Origin: Lactifluus volemus | Lineage: Eukaryota > Basidiomycota > Agaricomycetes > Russulales > Russulaceae | NCBI GenBank assembly: GCA_022376515.1 | Contig: WTXI01000215.1 | Span: forward strand, 1-62,632 | Direction of reading: 5' to 3' | Length of the DNA: 62,632 bases | Part shown: in pieces, positions 1 to 10,796 of the stretch | How the letters are laid out: the number at the start of each line of letters is the position of its first letter | How positions within the stretch are numbered: the stretch's first letter is position 1 | Program-made: the position numbers and the translations under genes | The notes under the pieces: generated by a model | The model's database searches: none | Seen by the model: the letters and a program-made list of their open reading frames with translations, nothing else | What the model was told of the DNA's origin: nothing

Positions 1-92
1 TCCTTAAAGCTTACTTAAGATGTTGGTAATTAGATCCTCAATGTTGGTAAGTTGAGGATCTAATTACCAACATCTTAAGTAAGCTTTAAGGA
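1..92. repeat. Perfect 40-bp inverted repeat (hairpin)
   Basis: Bases 1-40 and 53-92 are exact reverse complements separated by a 12-base loop (41-52). The arms contain AAGCTTACTTAAG-type words. The loop repeats the arm word ATGTTGGTAA. The hairpin lies inside the end of the CATCAG-type element. The left arm starts exactly at the window edge, so it may extend further. Confidence 0.95.
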
Positions 93-132
93 GCATCTAA
101 TACAGTTTAAGGCCAAATGGGTTTTCCTGATG
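1..132. mobile_element. Right end of a truncated CATCAG-type TIR element
   Basis: The stretch ends in TTTTCCTGATG (122-132), the reverse complement of the CATCAGGAAAA end of the element at 14513-16159, and is followed by CA as in the other copies. It is rich in CTTAA/TTAAG words like the subterminal zones of those copies. The left part lies outside the window. Its most striking content is a perfect hairpin at 1-92, listed separately. I infer that it is the third member of the same non-autonomous DNA transposon family. Confidence 0.6.
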
Positions 133-160
133 CAGCAGCCTTGACTGTGGCAGGAGAAAT

Positions 161-876
161 ATGAGCGTTGAAGAATATTATGACGAGATATCACCAGCAT
201 CTTTCACAGATGCCGAAGAATCGATAATTGAAGTATCAGGCAGCTCGGGTAGAAATTCCACAGCCAGCAAAGGCAACGACAATGACACAGGAGTATACAT
301 GGGTGATCATGAAGGTGATGAGGAAGATGGGGGAGAAGTCAGCGATGGGAACAAAAAAAAATAATAAGGTTTGTTCCCCTCGTGTGAGTCGTGTCCCCCT
401 CATGTTCTTTTAGGTCACTGATGGGATCACTGAACTGTTTAGGCATCTCGGCCGAAGGCCCGCGCGACATACAGGCGCACATCTGAGTAAGTGATAGTGC
501 CTCTTTTCATTGAGCTCAAACCCAAGACTGACGGCAATTCAGAGATATGAACCAAGTTCACAGGCTGTGGTGCCAACGCCGTCACCTCCCCCACCAACTC
601 AGTCAAGAAACCCTGTCAAACAAAAAAAACAAGCCACAGTTCGAGCAAGTAATAGATATCGCCTAAACCCTGAGACTCATCACCAGGCTACCAGTGGGAA
701 ATTCAAGCATGCAAAGGTCGATCTAAGTGGCTTGCGAAATGATTGGAAAATGAGCGTAAACTTGAACCCAGGTAATTTTCACTCTGCGTGCTCTCCAAGT
801 TAATGGCTTAGAGTTCCATTGAACCATTTTAGTACCCCAGAAGAATCAGACTCAGACGCAACCCATACTACCCAAA
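161..876 (+). pseudogene. Hypothetical gene, piece A (5' part)
   Basis: An ATG at 161 opens an acidic, Ser/Asp/Glu-rich segment. Its frame is lost in a nine-A run near 352-360; one base less would read on into a GT-AG intron at about 368-412. A second segment at 510-771 is basic and Pro/Ser-rich, and ends at an intron of about 772-830 (GTAATT to TTTTAG). The exon after it runs into the CATCAG element. If the element and a CA target duplication are removed, the frame continues at 2996. This is the 5' part of a gene that continues at 2996, 12130, 13505 and 14241. Function unknown. Confidence 0.5.
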
Positions 877-878
877 CA

Positions 879-2995
879 CATCAGCAAAATGTCCAAGCAG
901 CTTAAAGTTACTTAAAGTTACTTAAAAAGTTTTACTTAAAATGTGCTTAAAATATGCTTAAAATGTACTTAAAATTGCTTAAAATTGCTTTTCAAGTAGT
1001 TTTAAGTACATTAAGCGAAGCCTAAGACAATTAAGTCATTTAAGCACAATTAAGCAAGTTAAGCGATGCCCATTTTTTAAGCAAAGTGGCCATGTGATTT
1101 TTAATCAACTGCTTAAGTGTCATGTCTGTGTACTTAATTGCACTTAAAACATCTTGTTGACTGCTTACTGCACTTACCAGTTGCTTGATTATCAGGTGTC
1201 GCTTAATTGTCACTTAAAACTACTTAAAACAATTGGTTCACTGGTTACTAGTTATTGTGTTTGCTTATTTGTTACTTAAACATGTACAGTTGCTTAAATT
1301 CACTTAAAGTCACTTAAAGTCGCTTAATTATCACATGATTAGCTAAGCCTACTGAAAAATTTGTGAAGTTGCGAAGTTTTTGCCAAAGTCATGAAATTTT
1401 CACTAAGTCGTTCCGGTGCAACCACTTCTGTTGTTTACTCTTGTTTGCTCGATGTTGAACTTCGTTGCCTCATCATTTTCGTGCCTCTCGTTTTCTGCAC
1501 ATGCCACCGCGACTTGTGACTGACTTTTTTTTTTGAGTCCCAACGGGTCCCACTGCTGCATCCTCCGCCTCCTCTCCTCCTCTGCCTCTGCCTCCGCTGC
1601 GTCCTCCTCTGTCCTCCTGTGCCTCCTGCGCCGCCACCGCTTTCGCCACCTCCACATCGCGCGCCTCCTGGACCCAATGGCACTGCCGCCGTGCCGGGCG
1701 GCCCACAGCGTCATGCTGCCTACGCTGACGCCATCTGCACCCTCCTCGGTACGTTGTCACGCTGCCTGCCCCACCCCAACGCGTGCTGACTGTTCTTCAC
1801 CTCCGCTGCCTCCTCCTGCGCTGCCGCCTGCACCACCACCTCCTGGGCCACTTCCGTTTCCTCCGTCGCCTCCACAATCAAACCAAGATATGCCAGACGG
1901 ACCGTTGGTAGCTTCATTGCTGAGGTGCGCCACGGGCGCCCAAGGTCCAGGCAGCGGCATGCGATCGGCCAGTACCTCCATCTCCTGCAAGGACCAACTA
2001 GTGACGGGCGGTTCGTACAACCTCCACTTTGGGCGTCTCCCATCCCAAGATGAGGCACACAATCACCGACCAAACCCGCACGAAGAAGCTGAACCCTTCC
2101 TGCACACGGTTCTGCGCCAGGGCCGACTCGCAGACGCCCTCCCTGCGCTCGTCTCCGTCCTACGTGACACAGTGCCGGTGCTCGAGGTGCTTGCACGCAT
2201 CTCAGCGCATGCGGTGCCAAAGGCTGCTGGGTGGTGGCGGGTGATGTTTAATCCTGGCGGGAGTGCAGGTAGGGGCGTCGCGCGGCACGCACTTGACTTC
2301 CGCGTGCTCTCCGGCTCACGGGTGGCACTCCTCGATGCATCAGAGTCGCTCTTCCGGAGTGCGCCTCAGCTCCAGCAGGAGGCTCAATCGCGGACGCAGG
2401 ACGCCGTGGTGGGGTTTCGACCGATCCCTGGGCTCAGCCGTGCCATCGCCGATGCTGTCGCGGCTGGGCGCGGCCGTGGGACCGTTGCTGGGGTTGACAT
2501 TGGCATCGTATGTGGTGCGGCGGACGTGGTCGTGGTAGGCGAGGCATTGTGGGCGGGCATCGCGCGTGGGAGCGGGCTGAGCGGTGATGTAGTCGTGAAG
2601 ATGGAGGATTCATGATAACTGCCGAATCATCGTATCGTCCTCCCTGCCCCCCATGCCTCTACCACTGGATTGTGTCCTTAGTTCTAGTTACTAATGTTGT
2701 AGTGTAATCTCAAATAAACTTTGCTTAAAATGTTCTTAAAAGTGCTGAAAACTAAACATGCTTGAAATTCATGCAAATGTCAAAATTGACCTGATTTTAA
2801 GTAAATAAAAAAACAGAAAATAAGCGAAATTAAGCGAAAATAAGCGAAAATAAGTGAAAATAAGCAAATTCCTGGAGGCCGACTTGTCTTAAAATGACTT
2901 AAAGTGCTTAAAGTGCTTAAAGTACTTAGGAGTACTTAAAAAAACTTTTTAAGTAACTTTAAGTAGAAATAAGCTGCTTGGACATTTTGCTGATG
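879..2995. mobile_element. CATCAG-type TIR DNA transposon 1, carrying a host gene fragment
   Basis: Both ends carry the same inverted repeat, CATCAGCAAAATGTCCAAGC and a few more bases. The left copy starts at 879 and the right copy ends at 2995. Both sides are flanked by CA, suggesting a 2-bp target duplication, and deleting the element plus one CA restores an open frame of the host gene. About 450 bp inside the left end and 290 bp inside the right end are packed with CTTAA/TTAAG words. The interior is GC-rich, with a Pro-rich frame followed by a MED14-like fragment. No transposase is visible, so the copy is non-autonomous. The superfamily is unresolved; a CMC/Plavaka-like group is one possibility given the short duplication. 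Confidence 0.75.
1533..2615 (+). pseudogene. Captured fragment resembling Mediator subunit MED14 C-terminal region, fused to a Pro-rich frame
   Basis: A 360-codon frame lies wholly within the transposon. Residues 1-120 are low-complexity Ser/Ala/Pro and come from the GC-rich module also seen at 14.8-15.8 kb and 35.9-36.7 kb. Residues from about 180 on look like a real protein: HTVLRQGRLADALPALVSVL, then a segment with KAAGWWRVMF, RHALDFRVLSGSRVALLDAS and a PIPGLSRAI motif. From memory this matches the conserved C-terminal block of basidiomycete MED14 (Rgr1), a tail/core subunit of the RNA polymerase II Mediator. Only a fragment is present, so I call it a captured pseudogene. A homology search is needed to confirm the family. 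Confidence 0.5.
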
Positions 2996-3673
2996 CAGTG
3001 TGATAGCCTAACGACCCCGAATCCTGAGTTGGACATCTCAGGTTCTACAGCAGTGACAAGCGAATTTCACAATGAAGAGTCCAAAGATATACCCAGCCAA
3101 GTAAAGCATTGTAAATCTCATGTGGAACAACTTTCTAGAACAGATCAGAGAGGTACCGTGCCCAGTGGCAAGGTTGGATCGCCACATAACACAGCACAAG
3201 TAAGGTTCAGGTTCAACGCTTGGATTTGGGTTGATAACCACCAGCTTCATTGAAACAGATGGGGATTGTACTCTCTAGAGATACAAGTGGCGCAGAGAGT
3301 GACAGCAGACTTAAAACATCAAAGCGTTTGAGAAAGGCAAGGCCCACAACAGCTGACTTACCTTTCCGTCCATCCAAGGTAAACACAAGCACGTGGCGCA
3401 AGAAATTCATTCCTGCTCTGTTGAGCTGGGCCGGCATGCAAATCGACCCATTCGGGATGAACAGTATGATCAATGAACCGGTGGAGGAGATGTGGTGGAC
3501 CGCATTTCCAGCTGAGCCACTCAACGAAAGGGGACTAGAGGTCGTATTGGCTGTGGTACATACCAGGGTCTGATTGGACAGTGGGGATGCGTTATTAAAT
3601 CCTTCCAGGTCGAGAACACGCTCAATAATTGGCACAGTGACATCGGGAAAGCTGGGCACCAGGCCGTCGTAGA
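2996..3673 (+). pseudogene. Hypothetical gene, piece B
   Basis: The frame restored across the CATCAG element reads on through 2996-3120. A second exon from about 3290 contains RKKFIPALLSWAGMQIDPFG and the sequence EEMWWTAFPAEP. An intron of about 3567-3609 (GTCTGA to TTCCAG) joins it to an exon with NNWHSDIGKAGHQAVVD that is interrupted at 3673 by the 5' LTR of a gypsy element. The style (a K..F..L..W..DPF motif, then W.S.IGK) matches a lineage-expanded agaricomycete hypothetical family that I recall as DUF6532-like; I am not certain of the name. Function unknown. Confidence 0.55.
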
Positions 3674-4608
3674 TGTTACGGTTATGCGGGTCGTTCGGCC
3701 CATTTCTTACTGTTTTCCGTCTGATTTTCGACTTGTGTTGTGACCTAGGATCCCTTTCCTTGGCCAGCCCCCTCTGTTCCGCTTCTAGGGGCTGTGCGTC
3801 GCCATTTTGGACGTGTATTTGACTCAGGGATCATGACTCAAATCTTGAGTCAGCGTTCTTGACTCAGATCTTGAGTCAGACGCACTGAGTCAGTCCTTGA
3901 GTCATCAGAACTGACTCAGGTCCTTAGTCAATAGTCTTGACTTCGCTATTGTACTATGACCTTTGTAGGATAGTTGGCTGGCCCTCTGTACGCATAAATA
4001 GGGCCCTGTAGATGAGCTAAAGCCCCAGCTTCAGCTTCGTCTAGAGTCGCAGTTCATTGTCTCCTGCTCACACTCGCATCGCATCTTTCTCCTCTACTTG
4101 TTCATCCCCTCTTCGTACCTTGATCTAGGTACCTCACGCCACGATCAGACATCTGTGAATTTGTTCCATTTCCTCTGGAACTAGTTCCCAGACGCCTGAA
4201 CCCTAATACGAACGCGCTGAGAGAAGTAGTTCCCACTTCTCACACCGCGTCCGCCCTCAAACCTTAGTTCAACCTCCCACGAGTGTCCTTGGAAGGCGAG
4301 CATCCCTTGCGCTCCAATTACACTCGCGCCCGTGTTGCGGTTGAACCTACACATCGTCATCTATCTATCTGCCACCATCTATCCCTTTTGGGAACGGTAA
4401 CTCCGACCATCGCATGCGCCGGCCCGCTAGTCCGTCTCGCGCGATACAGACACCCAGAGTTCGCACAGTCAAGTCTACTCCCTGTGGGACCTTGCCTGTG
4501 TGTGCTAGAATCGACTATTTGGTGTTGCTAGTCTTGTCCAACTCGCCACAGCAAATAGCCAACCAGAACGACGCTCACTTCGAGCCACGGTCCCTGCGAA
4601 CCGTGACA
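3674..4608 (+). repeat. gypsy-1 5' LTR
   Basis: A 935-bp LTR running TGTTACGG...CCGTGACA. It contains an array of eight TGASTCA sites (3820-3918), a TATA-like ATAAATA at 3994-4000, and about 30 bp further the word AGCTTCAGCTT (4027-4037). That word is the reverse complement of the sequence just after the LTR, suggesting the transcript starts there. Confidence 0.92.
3820..3918. promoter_or_regulatory. Periodic array of eight TGASTCA (Gcn4/AP-1-type) sites in the LTR
   Basis: Exact TGACTCA or TGAGTCA heptamers start at 3820, 3834, 3846, 3860, 3872, 3886, 3898 and 3912. The spacing alternates 14 and 12 bp, giving a 26-bp period. TGASTCA is the consensus of bZIP factors of the Gcn4/Cpc1/AP-1 class. 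The array lies about 75-175 bp upstream of the TATA-like box. I infer that LTR transcription responds to a bZIP regulator, for example in amino-acid starvation or stress. Confidence 0.7.
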
Positions 4609-4609
4609 T

Positions 4610-4620
4610 AAGCTGAAGCT
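4610..4620 (+). other. gypsy-1 primer-binding site, self-priming type
   Basis: AAGCTGAAGCT lies one base after the LTR end. It is the exact complement of AGCTTCAGCTT at 4027-4037, the predicted 5' end of the transcript. This arrangement is known from Tf1/sushi elements, which prime reverse transcription from their own folded RNA instead of a tRNA. Confidence 0.65.
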
Positions 4621-4796
4621 CTTATCCCTCCACTTCTTCGTCACAAGAAGTGTACCCCGAACGAACCAGACCGTTGCCCACTTTCTTTTCAGGCCGAGAA
4701 AGTGTGTGCCAGAGTGCACAGAAATTTTTCGTTCCTCTTGCTAGAGTGAACAACTTATAGGCTACTGAGACCGCTCCTCTTGCGAAGAGTGGGCGA

Positions 4797-6716
4797 TTGA
4801 TCGACAAGACGGCTTCCATAACACTTGGTTGGACCACAGAAAAGGGGAAGCTTACCAGAGTCGAAACCAGAAACGAACCAGACCTCCCAGACCACGTAGT
4901 TGGACACGCCTTCTGGGTAGAACATCCAGGGAACCCCAAGCGAACTGCCTATTGGGCTTTTGAGAAGGCGGAACCACACGGACCCATTGAGTTTATCAAC
5001 CAGAAGTGGTATCACATCGAGTGGTTGATAAACCAGACACCTACGCAACGGAGATAGGGAGATACGTCACAGACGACGATATCAAACGATTTGAACTTGG
5101 CTGGTGGCGTCCTAGTGATCCACAGCACCCAGACTATCCAGTACACGCACTGTCCTTGACACCGGCGGGCTCAGGAACTGGTAGTACCCCAGAACGACCC
5201 GAAGCACTTTCACCTACTGGCCAGTTGTTTGAACCGGTCTATCAAGCCGCACAAGCCCCTCTAACCAGTGTTCCCCCCGGAATTCTCCAACAGCTTGAAC
5301 CATCAACCTCAACGCTACAGGTGCCCCCAGTACAAAAGCAAATGGAATCACCATACTCTGACGTCAGTGTGTCGATGGTGACAGACCCAACCAGTGGAAT
5401 GTTGGTAGATCCCACCATGTTTCCAGCCGCTTTCTCCCCCGCTCCACAACCTCATCCTAGCGTGCCTAGTGGCAGTGCGTCATCAGGTCAGCTGCAGTCA
5501 GCACTGCCATCACCGCACCAGCAGCACTAGCTGGCATCACAGGATTCAGCTCCTCTGGGCAACCTGGGGAGGACCTCCGGCTGGGGCACAGCCGGGAGGA
5601 AGTGGAGGCGGCGGCGGAGGTGGAGGTGGAGGCGGAGGTGGAGGCGGAGGTGGAGGCGGAGGAGGAGGAGCTCCCCCTCCAGGAGGACAAGCAGCAGGTG
5701 GTCAACCACACCAGCCTTCAGCCCTCTTTGGCACGATCCCCGAAATTTTCAATGGGGATCGTGACGACCTCGCACGCTTCCGTCGCGCCTTCACAGTCTT
5801 TTGGGAGATGAATCGGGACCACCCCTCCATAAGTAGCCCCTACATGCGGGTCCTCACCTGTGTGGGAAGGATCCGAGGCAAGGCAGTCGACCAGTGGGTC
5901 GATGGAATCATCCAACCCTTGATGAATGGGGTAGCAATGTGGCGGCAGTACCCAAATCACCTTCTGGCCATTGACCCAAACGACGAACAGGTCTGGACGG
6001 ACTTTGACAATGCGTTCAAAGCTCAGTTTCAGAACACTGTGGCCAGGGAAGAGGCACTGGGGCGTCTGCTCACCCTGCAGATGCAAGGGGAAGACCTCAA
6101 AACGTACATCAATGATTTCAATACACTAATCGCTCTGCCAAGTGGGGTCCAAATGAGCAAGGGACCCTCCTTCGATTCAAGGATGGCTTGAAGCGAGTCC
6201 TCCGTGAAAAGATCATTGATTTTGAGGCCACCCTACCCGATACTCTGAAGGGATGGCAAGACGCGGCCTTGAGGCGTCAAGGGAGGTGGATCGAAGCTAG
6301 GCCACCTCTGGAGACAAGCCAGGCCAAAACTTCCGCCAACGCCTTGCTATGGCGCTAGGGAGGTACCAGCAGGACAGACACACAAACCCCGACCTTCTGA
6401 CGCCATGGACGTTGACGCCATCCATACAGGGGGGCCTACCCCTGAAGAAAAGAAGAAACTAGTGGCGGAAGGTCGCTGCTTCACCTGTCGGCGACAGGGC
6501 CATGTGAGCCGCATGTGTCCTGAGAAGAAAAAGAATCAGAACAAGGGCAGCAAGCCTGCACAGCGCCCCGCTACAGTGCGGGCTGTTGAAGAAGAAAAGA
6601 AAGAAATCACACGCGACCAGCTCATGGACGGACTTATGAAGTTGTCTGACGACGACAAGGAACACTTTATCAAGGATATGGTTGACTCCACCGACTCTGC
6701 GCCCCAGGATTTTTGA
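4797..6716 (+). pseudogene. gypsy-1 Gag (frameshifted)
   Basis: Gag forms the virus-like particle and binds genomic RNA. The reading frame is broken near 5040, 5530 and 6160-6190, and again before 6405. An N-terminal block containing EFINQKWYHIEW is followed by a Pro/Ser-rich stretch, a run of about 21 glycines (5598-5672), a capsid-like helical region (5720-6190) and a CCHC zinc knuckle CFTCRRQGHVSRMC at about 6480-6520. The last codons read GAT TTT TGA, where pol starts in the -1 frame. A gypsy-2 relative on the minus strand has the same layout. Confidence 0.85.
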
Positions 6717-9700
6717 AGAGCTCGTGCCGCGCGACCTGGGTACGAGCCTTAGGACTGAAACGAATGTACATTAGCTATGCCAATGCCAATGCTTTGAATT
6801 TGCCCATTTCGTTTTCAAATGTCCACAAAACGGTCGCAGATGTCGCCTTAGTCGACAGTGGAGCCACAGAAAACTTCCTTGATCAGCGCACAGTCCGCCG
6901 ATGGGGACTCAGCACTCATAAACTCCCCACCCCCGCTACGTCTACAATGTGGATGGAACCCAGAACCAGGCTGGGACACTCACGGAGTATTGTGTTCTTC
7001 GCTGCGTCGTGGGGGACAAGGATACTCTCCAGCGGTTCTATGTCACCAATCTTGGCAAAGATCGTGTCCTCTTGGGGCACCCCTGGCTCTCAGAGTTCAA
7101 TCCTCGCATCGATTGGACCAAAGGAGAAGTACAGAACGGAGGAGTACGGATCGAAACCAAGTGGAGGAAGTTCCAGCGCCCTCGTCAGATATACAAGGAC
7201 AGGGAGAAGGAACCAGCACGCATTGATCGCACCAATGTGGCCCAGGAATGGGCCATAAAGGCGCACCAAGAGCAGGTAGCCAGTGGGGAAAAGCACGAGG
7301 TGCTACCACCCCAATACCGAGACTATGCGGACGTCTTTGACGAAGAAAAATCCCATCGTTTCCCACCTTCACGACCAGAGGATCACGCCATTGTCTTGAA
7401 GGAGGATGCCCCAGCTTCCATCAATTGTAAAGTCTATGCCCTCACGAGGGAGGAGAAGGAAGCGACCCAGAAGTTCTTAAAGGAGAATGAGCAGTGGGGA
7501 TTCATCGAAAAGTCCAACTCTCCTTGGTCGACCCCTTGGTTCTTTATAAAGAAAAGAGATGGGAGTCTCCGACCCATCCAGGACTATAGGGAAGTGAACA
7601 GTTGGACGATTCGAGATGTGTACCCCATCCCTCGCATTGAACAAATTCTGGAAGCGTTGCATGGACGCACCCTCTTCACGGCACTGGACATTCGTTGGGG
7701 CTATCATAACATCCAGATTCGCCCTGAGGATCGATGGAAGGCCGCGTTTAAGACTCCCTTTGGCCTGTACCAACCAAAGGTGATGCTCTTCGGCCTCCAG
7801 AACTCTCCAGCCACCTTTCAGCGTTGCATGGATCGAGTCTTTGCTAAGATCATGAACCGCTACCCAGGGAAGGTGTTTGTATACATGGACGATGTCTTGG
7901 TGGCCACAGGGGGGACGTGGAGGAACATAGGAGGATAGTCCGAGAAATCCTCGAGATGTTCCGCCAAGAATCCTTCTTCCTCAAACTGTCGAAGTGCAAG
8001 TTTGAGCAGACCAGCATTGACTACCTTGGCATCCGCGTGGAACACGGGACCATCCGCATCGATCCCACGAAGAGGAAGGGACTATCTCAATGGCCTCGAA
8101 CCTTGTCTTCAGTGAAGGAAGTCCGGAGTACGCTTGGTGTGTTGGGGTATCAGAGACCATTCATTCCCCACTTTGCCACCTTGCGGCACCACTCACTACC
8201 TACTGAAGAAGGGACGACCATTCAAGTGGACGGATGAGTGCACCAAGCCTTGGATGCACTCCTCCAGATCATAGAGTCCGACCCTGTCCTCCAGAGACCT
8301 GACTATGACCGCCCCTTCGAGATGGAGGTGGACGCGTCCCAGTATGCCACTGGGGCCATCCTCTACCAACGAAATGACAAACAGAGGCTCTGTCCAGTGG
8401 GCTACCACTCCCAGACATTGAACGAAGCTGAGAGAGGGTATGACGTCCATGATAGAGAGCTCTTGGCTGTAATTCGGGGTTTGCGACGATGGAGACACTT
8501 GTTCCTCTCCTCTCCCTTCACTGCCATTGTGCACACCGATCATAATAACCTTCGATACTACCGGCAACCCCAAAGAATCAACCGACGCGTAGCAAGGTAC
8601 CTTAGTGACCTTGCGGACTACAATTACAAACTGGTGCACCGCCCAGGCAAGCTGAACAAGGCTGACGCGCTGTCTAGACCACCAGGGGTGGACGAAGGGA
8701 AACACGACAACGAAAACACCCTTGTCCTACCTGACAAACTCTTCGCGCGGGCAGCGGAGGTCAGCGACCTTGAACAGCAGGTCTGGGATTGGCAAGCACG
8801 CACACCAGACTACTTCACAGAATTGCATCGCTCCTACCCACTTGATTCAGTGAACCACCATTGGGTGCACCAAGGAAGACCTGTGGTCGCGGACCAGGAG
8901 GATCTGAAGCGACAGATCCTGCATGAGTACCATGACCACACCTTGGCTGGGCACCCAGGCATCGCCACGACGCTTCAGAAGGTGTCTGAGGACTACTGGT
9001 GGCCAACGATGCGACAGTTCGTCCAGAACTACGTCAAGGGATGTGCAACTTGCCAAATGACGAAACCCAACACTGTGAAACCTAAACCACCATTGATGCC
9101 GATCACTGTTGAACCGAAGGCAATCCCTTTCCAGACCATCTCCCTTGACCTCATCACCGATCTCCCAGTCTCAAAGGGGTATGATTCGATCCTCACAGTG
9201 GTGGACCACGATTGCTCGAAGGCAGCCTTCTTCTTGCCCTGTCAGAAGACAATTGACGCAGAGGAAGTGGCCCGGCTCTATGTGGAACACATCTTCCCTC
9301 TCTTTGGCTGCCCCCACCACGTCATCTCGGACAGAGATCCCCGTTTTACTGCACACTTCACCCGCCAGATGTGCGAACTGCTAGGAATCACACAGAACAT
9401 CAGCTCTGCTTATCATCCGCAGACTGATGGACAATCAGAACGCGCTAATCAGTGGGTGGAGCAGTATTTGCGGATCTATGGAAGCAGCCAACAAGACGAC
9501 TGGGCAAACCTTCTCCCTCTTGCCCAATTTGTTCACAACTCCTGGCCAAATGCGAGCACAGGGAAGGCTCCCTGTGAGCTCTTGTGGGGCGCAAACCCAA
9601 TCATCCATCCCTCCGGAAAAAGCACAAACATCCCTGCGTTACATCAAAGGCAGATGTGGCTTAAGGAGGCTAGGGAGCGCGCCCAGGATGCTATCAGAAA

Positions 9701-10793
9701 AGCACAGGAACTGTGGCTGAAAAGGCGCCAGAGAAAGAAGGGCCAAAGACACTTCTACCCATTCGAAAAAGGACAACAAGTATTGTTGGAGGGAACAAAC
9801 CTAAAGACAATATATCCGTCCGCAAAGTTGGGACCAAAGAGATATGGTCCATTCCCCATCATTGACGTCATTTCCCCAGTGGTGTACCGCCTCCAGCTTC
9901 CCCCGCACTGGCGCATTCACAATGTCTTCCACGCGTCCTTGTTAACACCTTACAAGGAGACGGAGGAACATGGGCGTAACTTCACAGAACCGCCACCTGA
10001 TCTGATGGAAGGCGAACCAGAATATGAGGTGGAGCAGATCATTGATGCGCGCAAGAAAGGGAAGGCAGAAAAGCTTGAGTATCTCCTTCGTTGGAAGGGA
10101 TATTCACCCGCTCATGATAGTTGGGAACCCGCTGGCAATGTGAAAGCTCCAGAGCTCATTAAGGAGTTCTATCAGCGCAACCCCAATGCAATAGGAGGGG
10201 GGAGGATAAAAGCCAAGAGAAAGCGACGTATTCGCACCATCATCACCCCCACTACCTCCTCCTCCATGAGTAATGCCCTACAACTTGCGTTCCAATACCC
10301 CAACTCGGAGGATGACTACCTCCAACTCCTCGACTCGTCGTTCAACTCCCTCGCGGTCTGTGAGGGGGGAGAGTGGTCCTTCTCAGAGGCGTCCCTTGCC
10401 GAGGACACCCCAGCAGAACCAGCCCAGATCCGCACCTCCACCGTACAGGAGGACCACCCGCTCGCCTCGCCAAGAGCCTCGCCGCAGCCCCTCGTACCAT
10501 CCGAGGACCCCGTCTCCTCTCCCAGGACCGACGCCGCCTCCCCAACTCTCGCCTATCCAGGAAGCCCTGGAGACGCTAGCAGCGGACATGAGATTCCAGC
10601 CAGAAGTCATGTCCTGGAGACCCCCACGCGCTGCGATCCGAATCCCCTCACGATCCCTGGAAGGTCTTCAGCTGGGCCCAACCTTCTGCAGGTAACAGTA
10701 CTCATCAACTCCAGGGGTACGTGCAGCAGATGGGGACGGCCTACGTCCACTCGTCGTCGCGTCTTCGTCGCATGGGGGGCCGTCTGGTGGTGA
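6713..10793 (+). pseudogene. gypsy-1 Pol (frameshifted): protease-RT-RNase H-integrase-chromodomain
   Basis: Pol makes and integrates the DNA copy. Visible in order: aspartic protease VDSGATENF (about 6850), reverse transcriptase with VYMDDVLVA (about 7880-7905), RNase H with VDASQYATGAIL and HDRELLAV (8330-8470), integrase zinc finger HDHTLAGHPG with CATCQ (8935-9055), integrase core with [10 protein letters not shown] and QSERANQ (9145-9440), and a chromodomain with YEVEQIIDARKKG and LRWKGYSPAHDSWEP (10020-10140). The frame breaks near 6930, 7915 and 8230, so no functional Pol can be made. From about 10,200 on, a Pro/Ser-rich linker follows. Confidence 0.92.
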
Positions 10794-10796
10794 TTC

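Noticed and set aside
900..1340. Telomere-like repeats
   Set aside because: The words are CTTAA/TTAAG without a fixed unit, not TTAGGG tracts, and they lie inside TIR element ends.
1403..2220. Overlapping minus-strand ORFs rich in Arg/Gly
   Set aside because: They are antisense shadows of the GC-rich module and the MED14-like frame, with low-complexity composition and no motifs.
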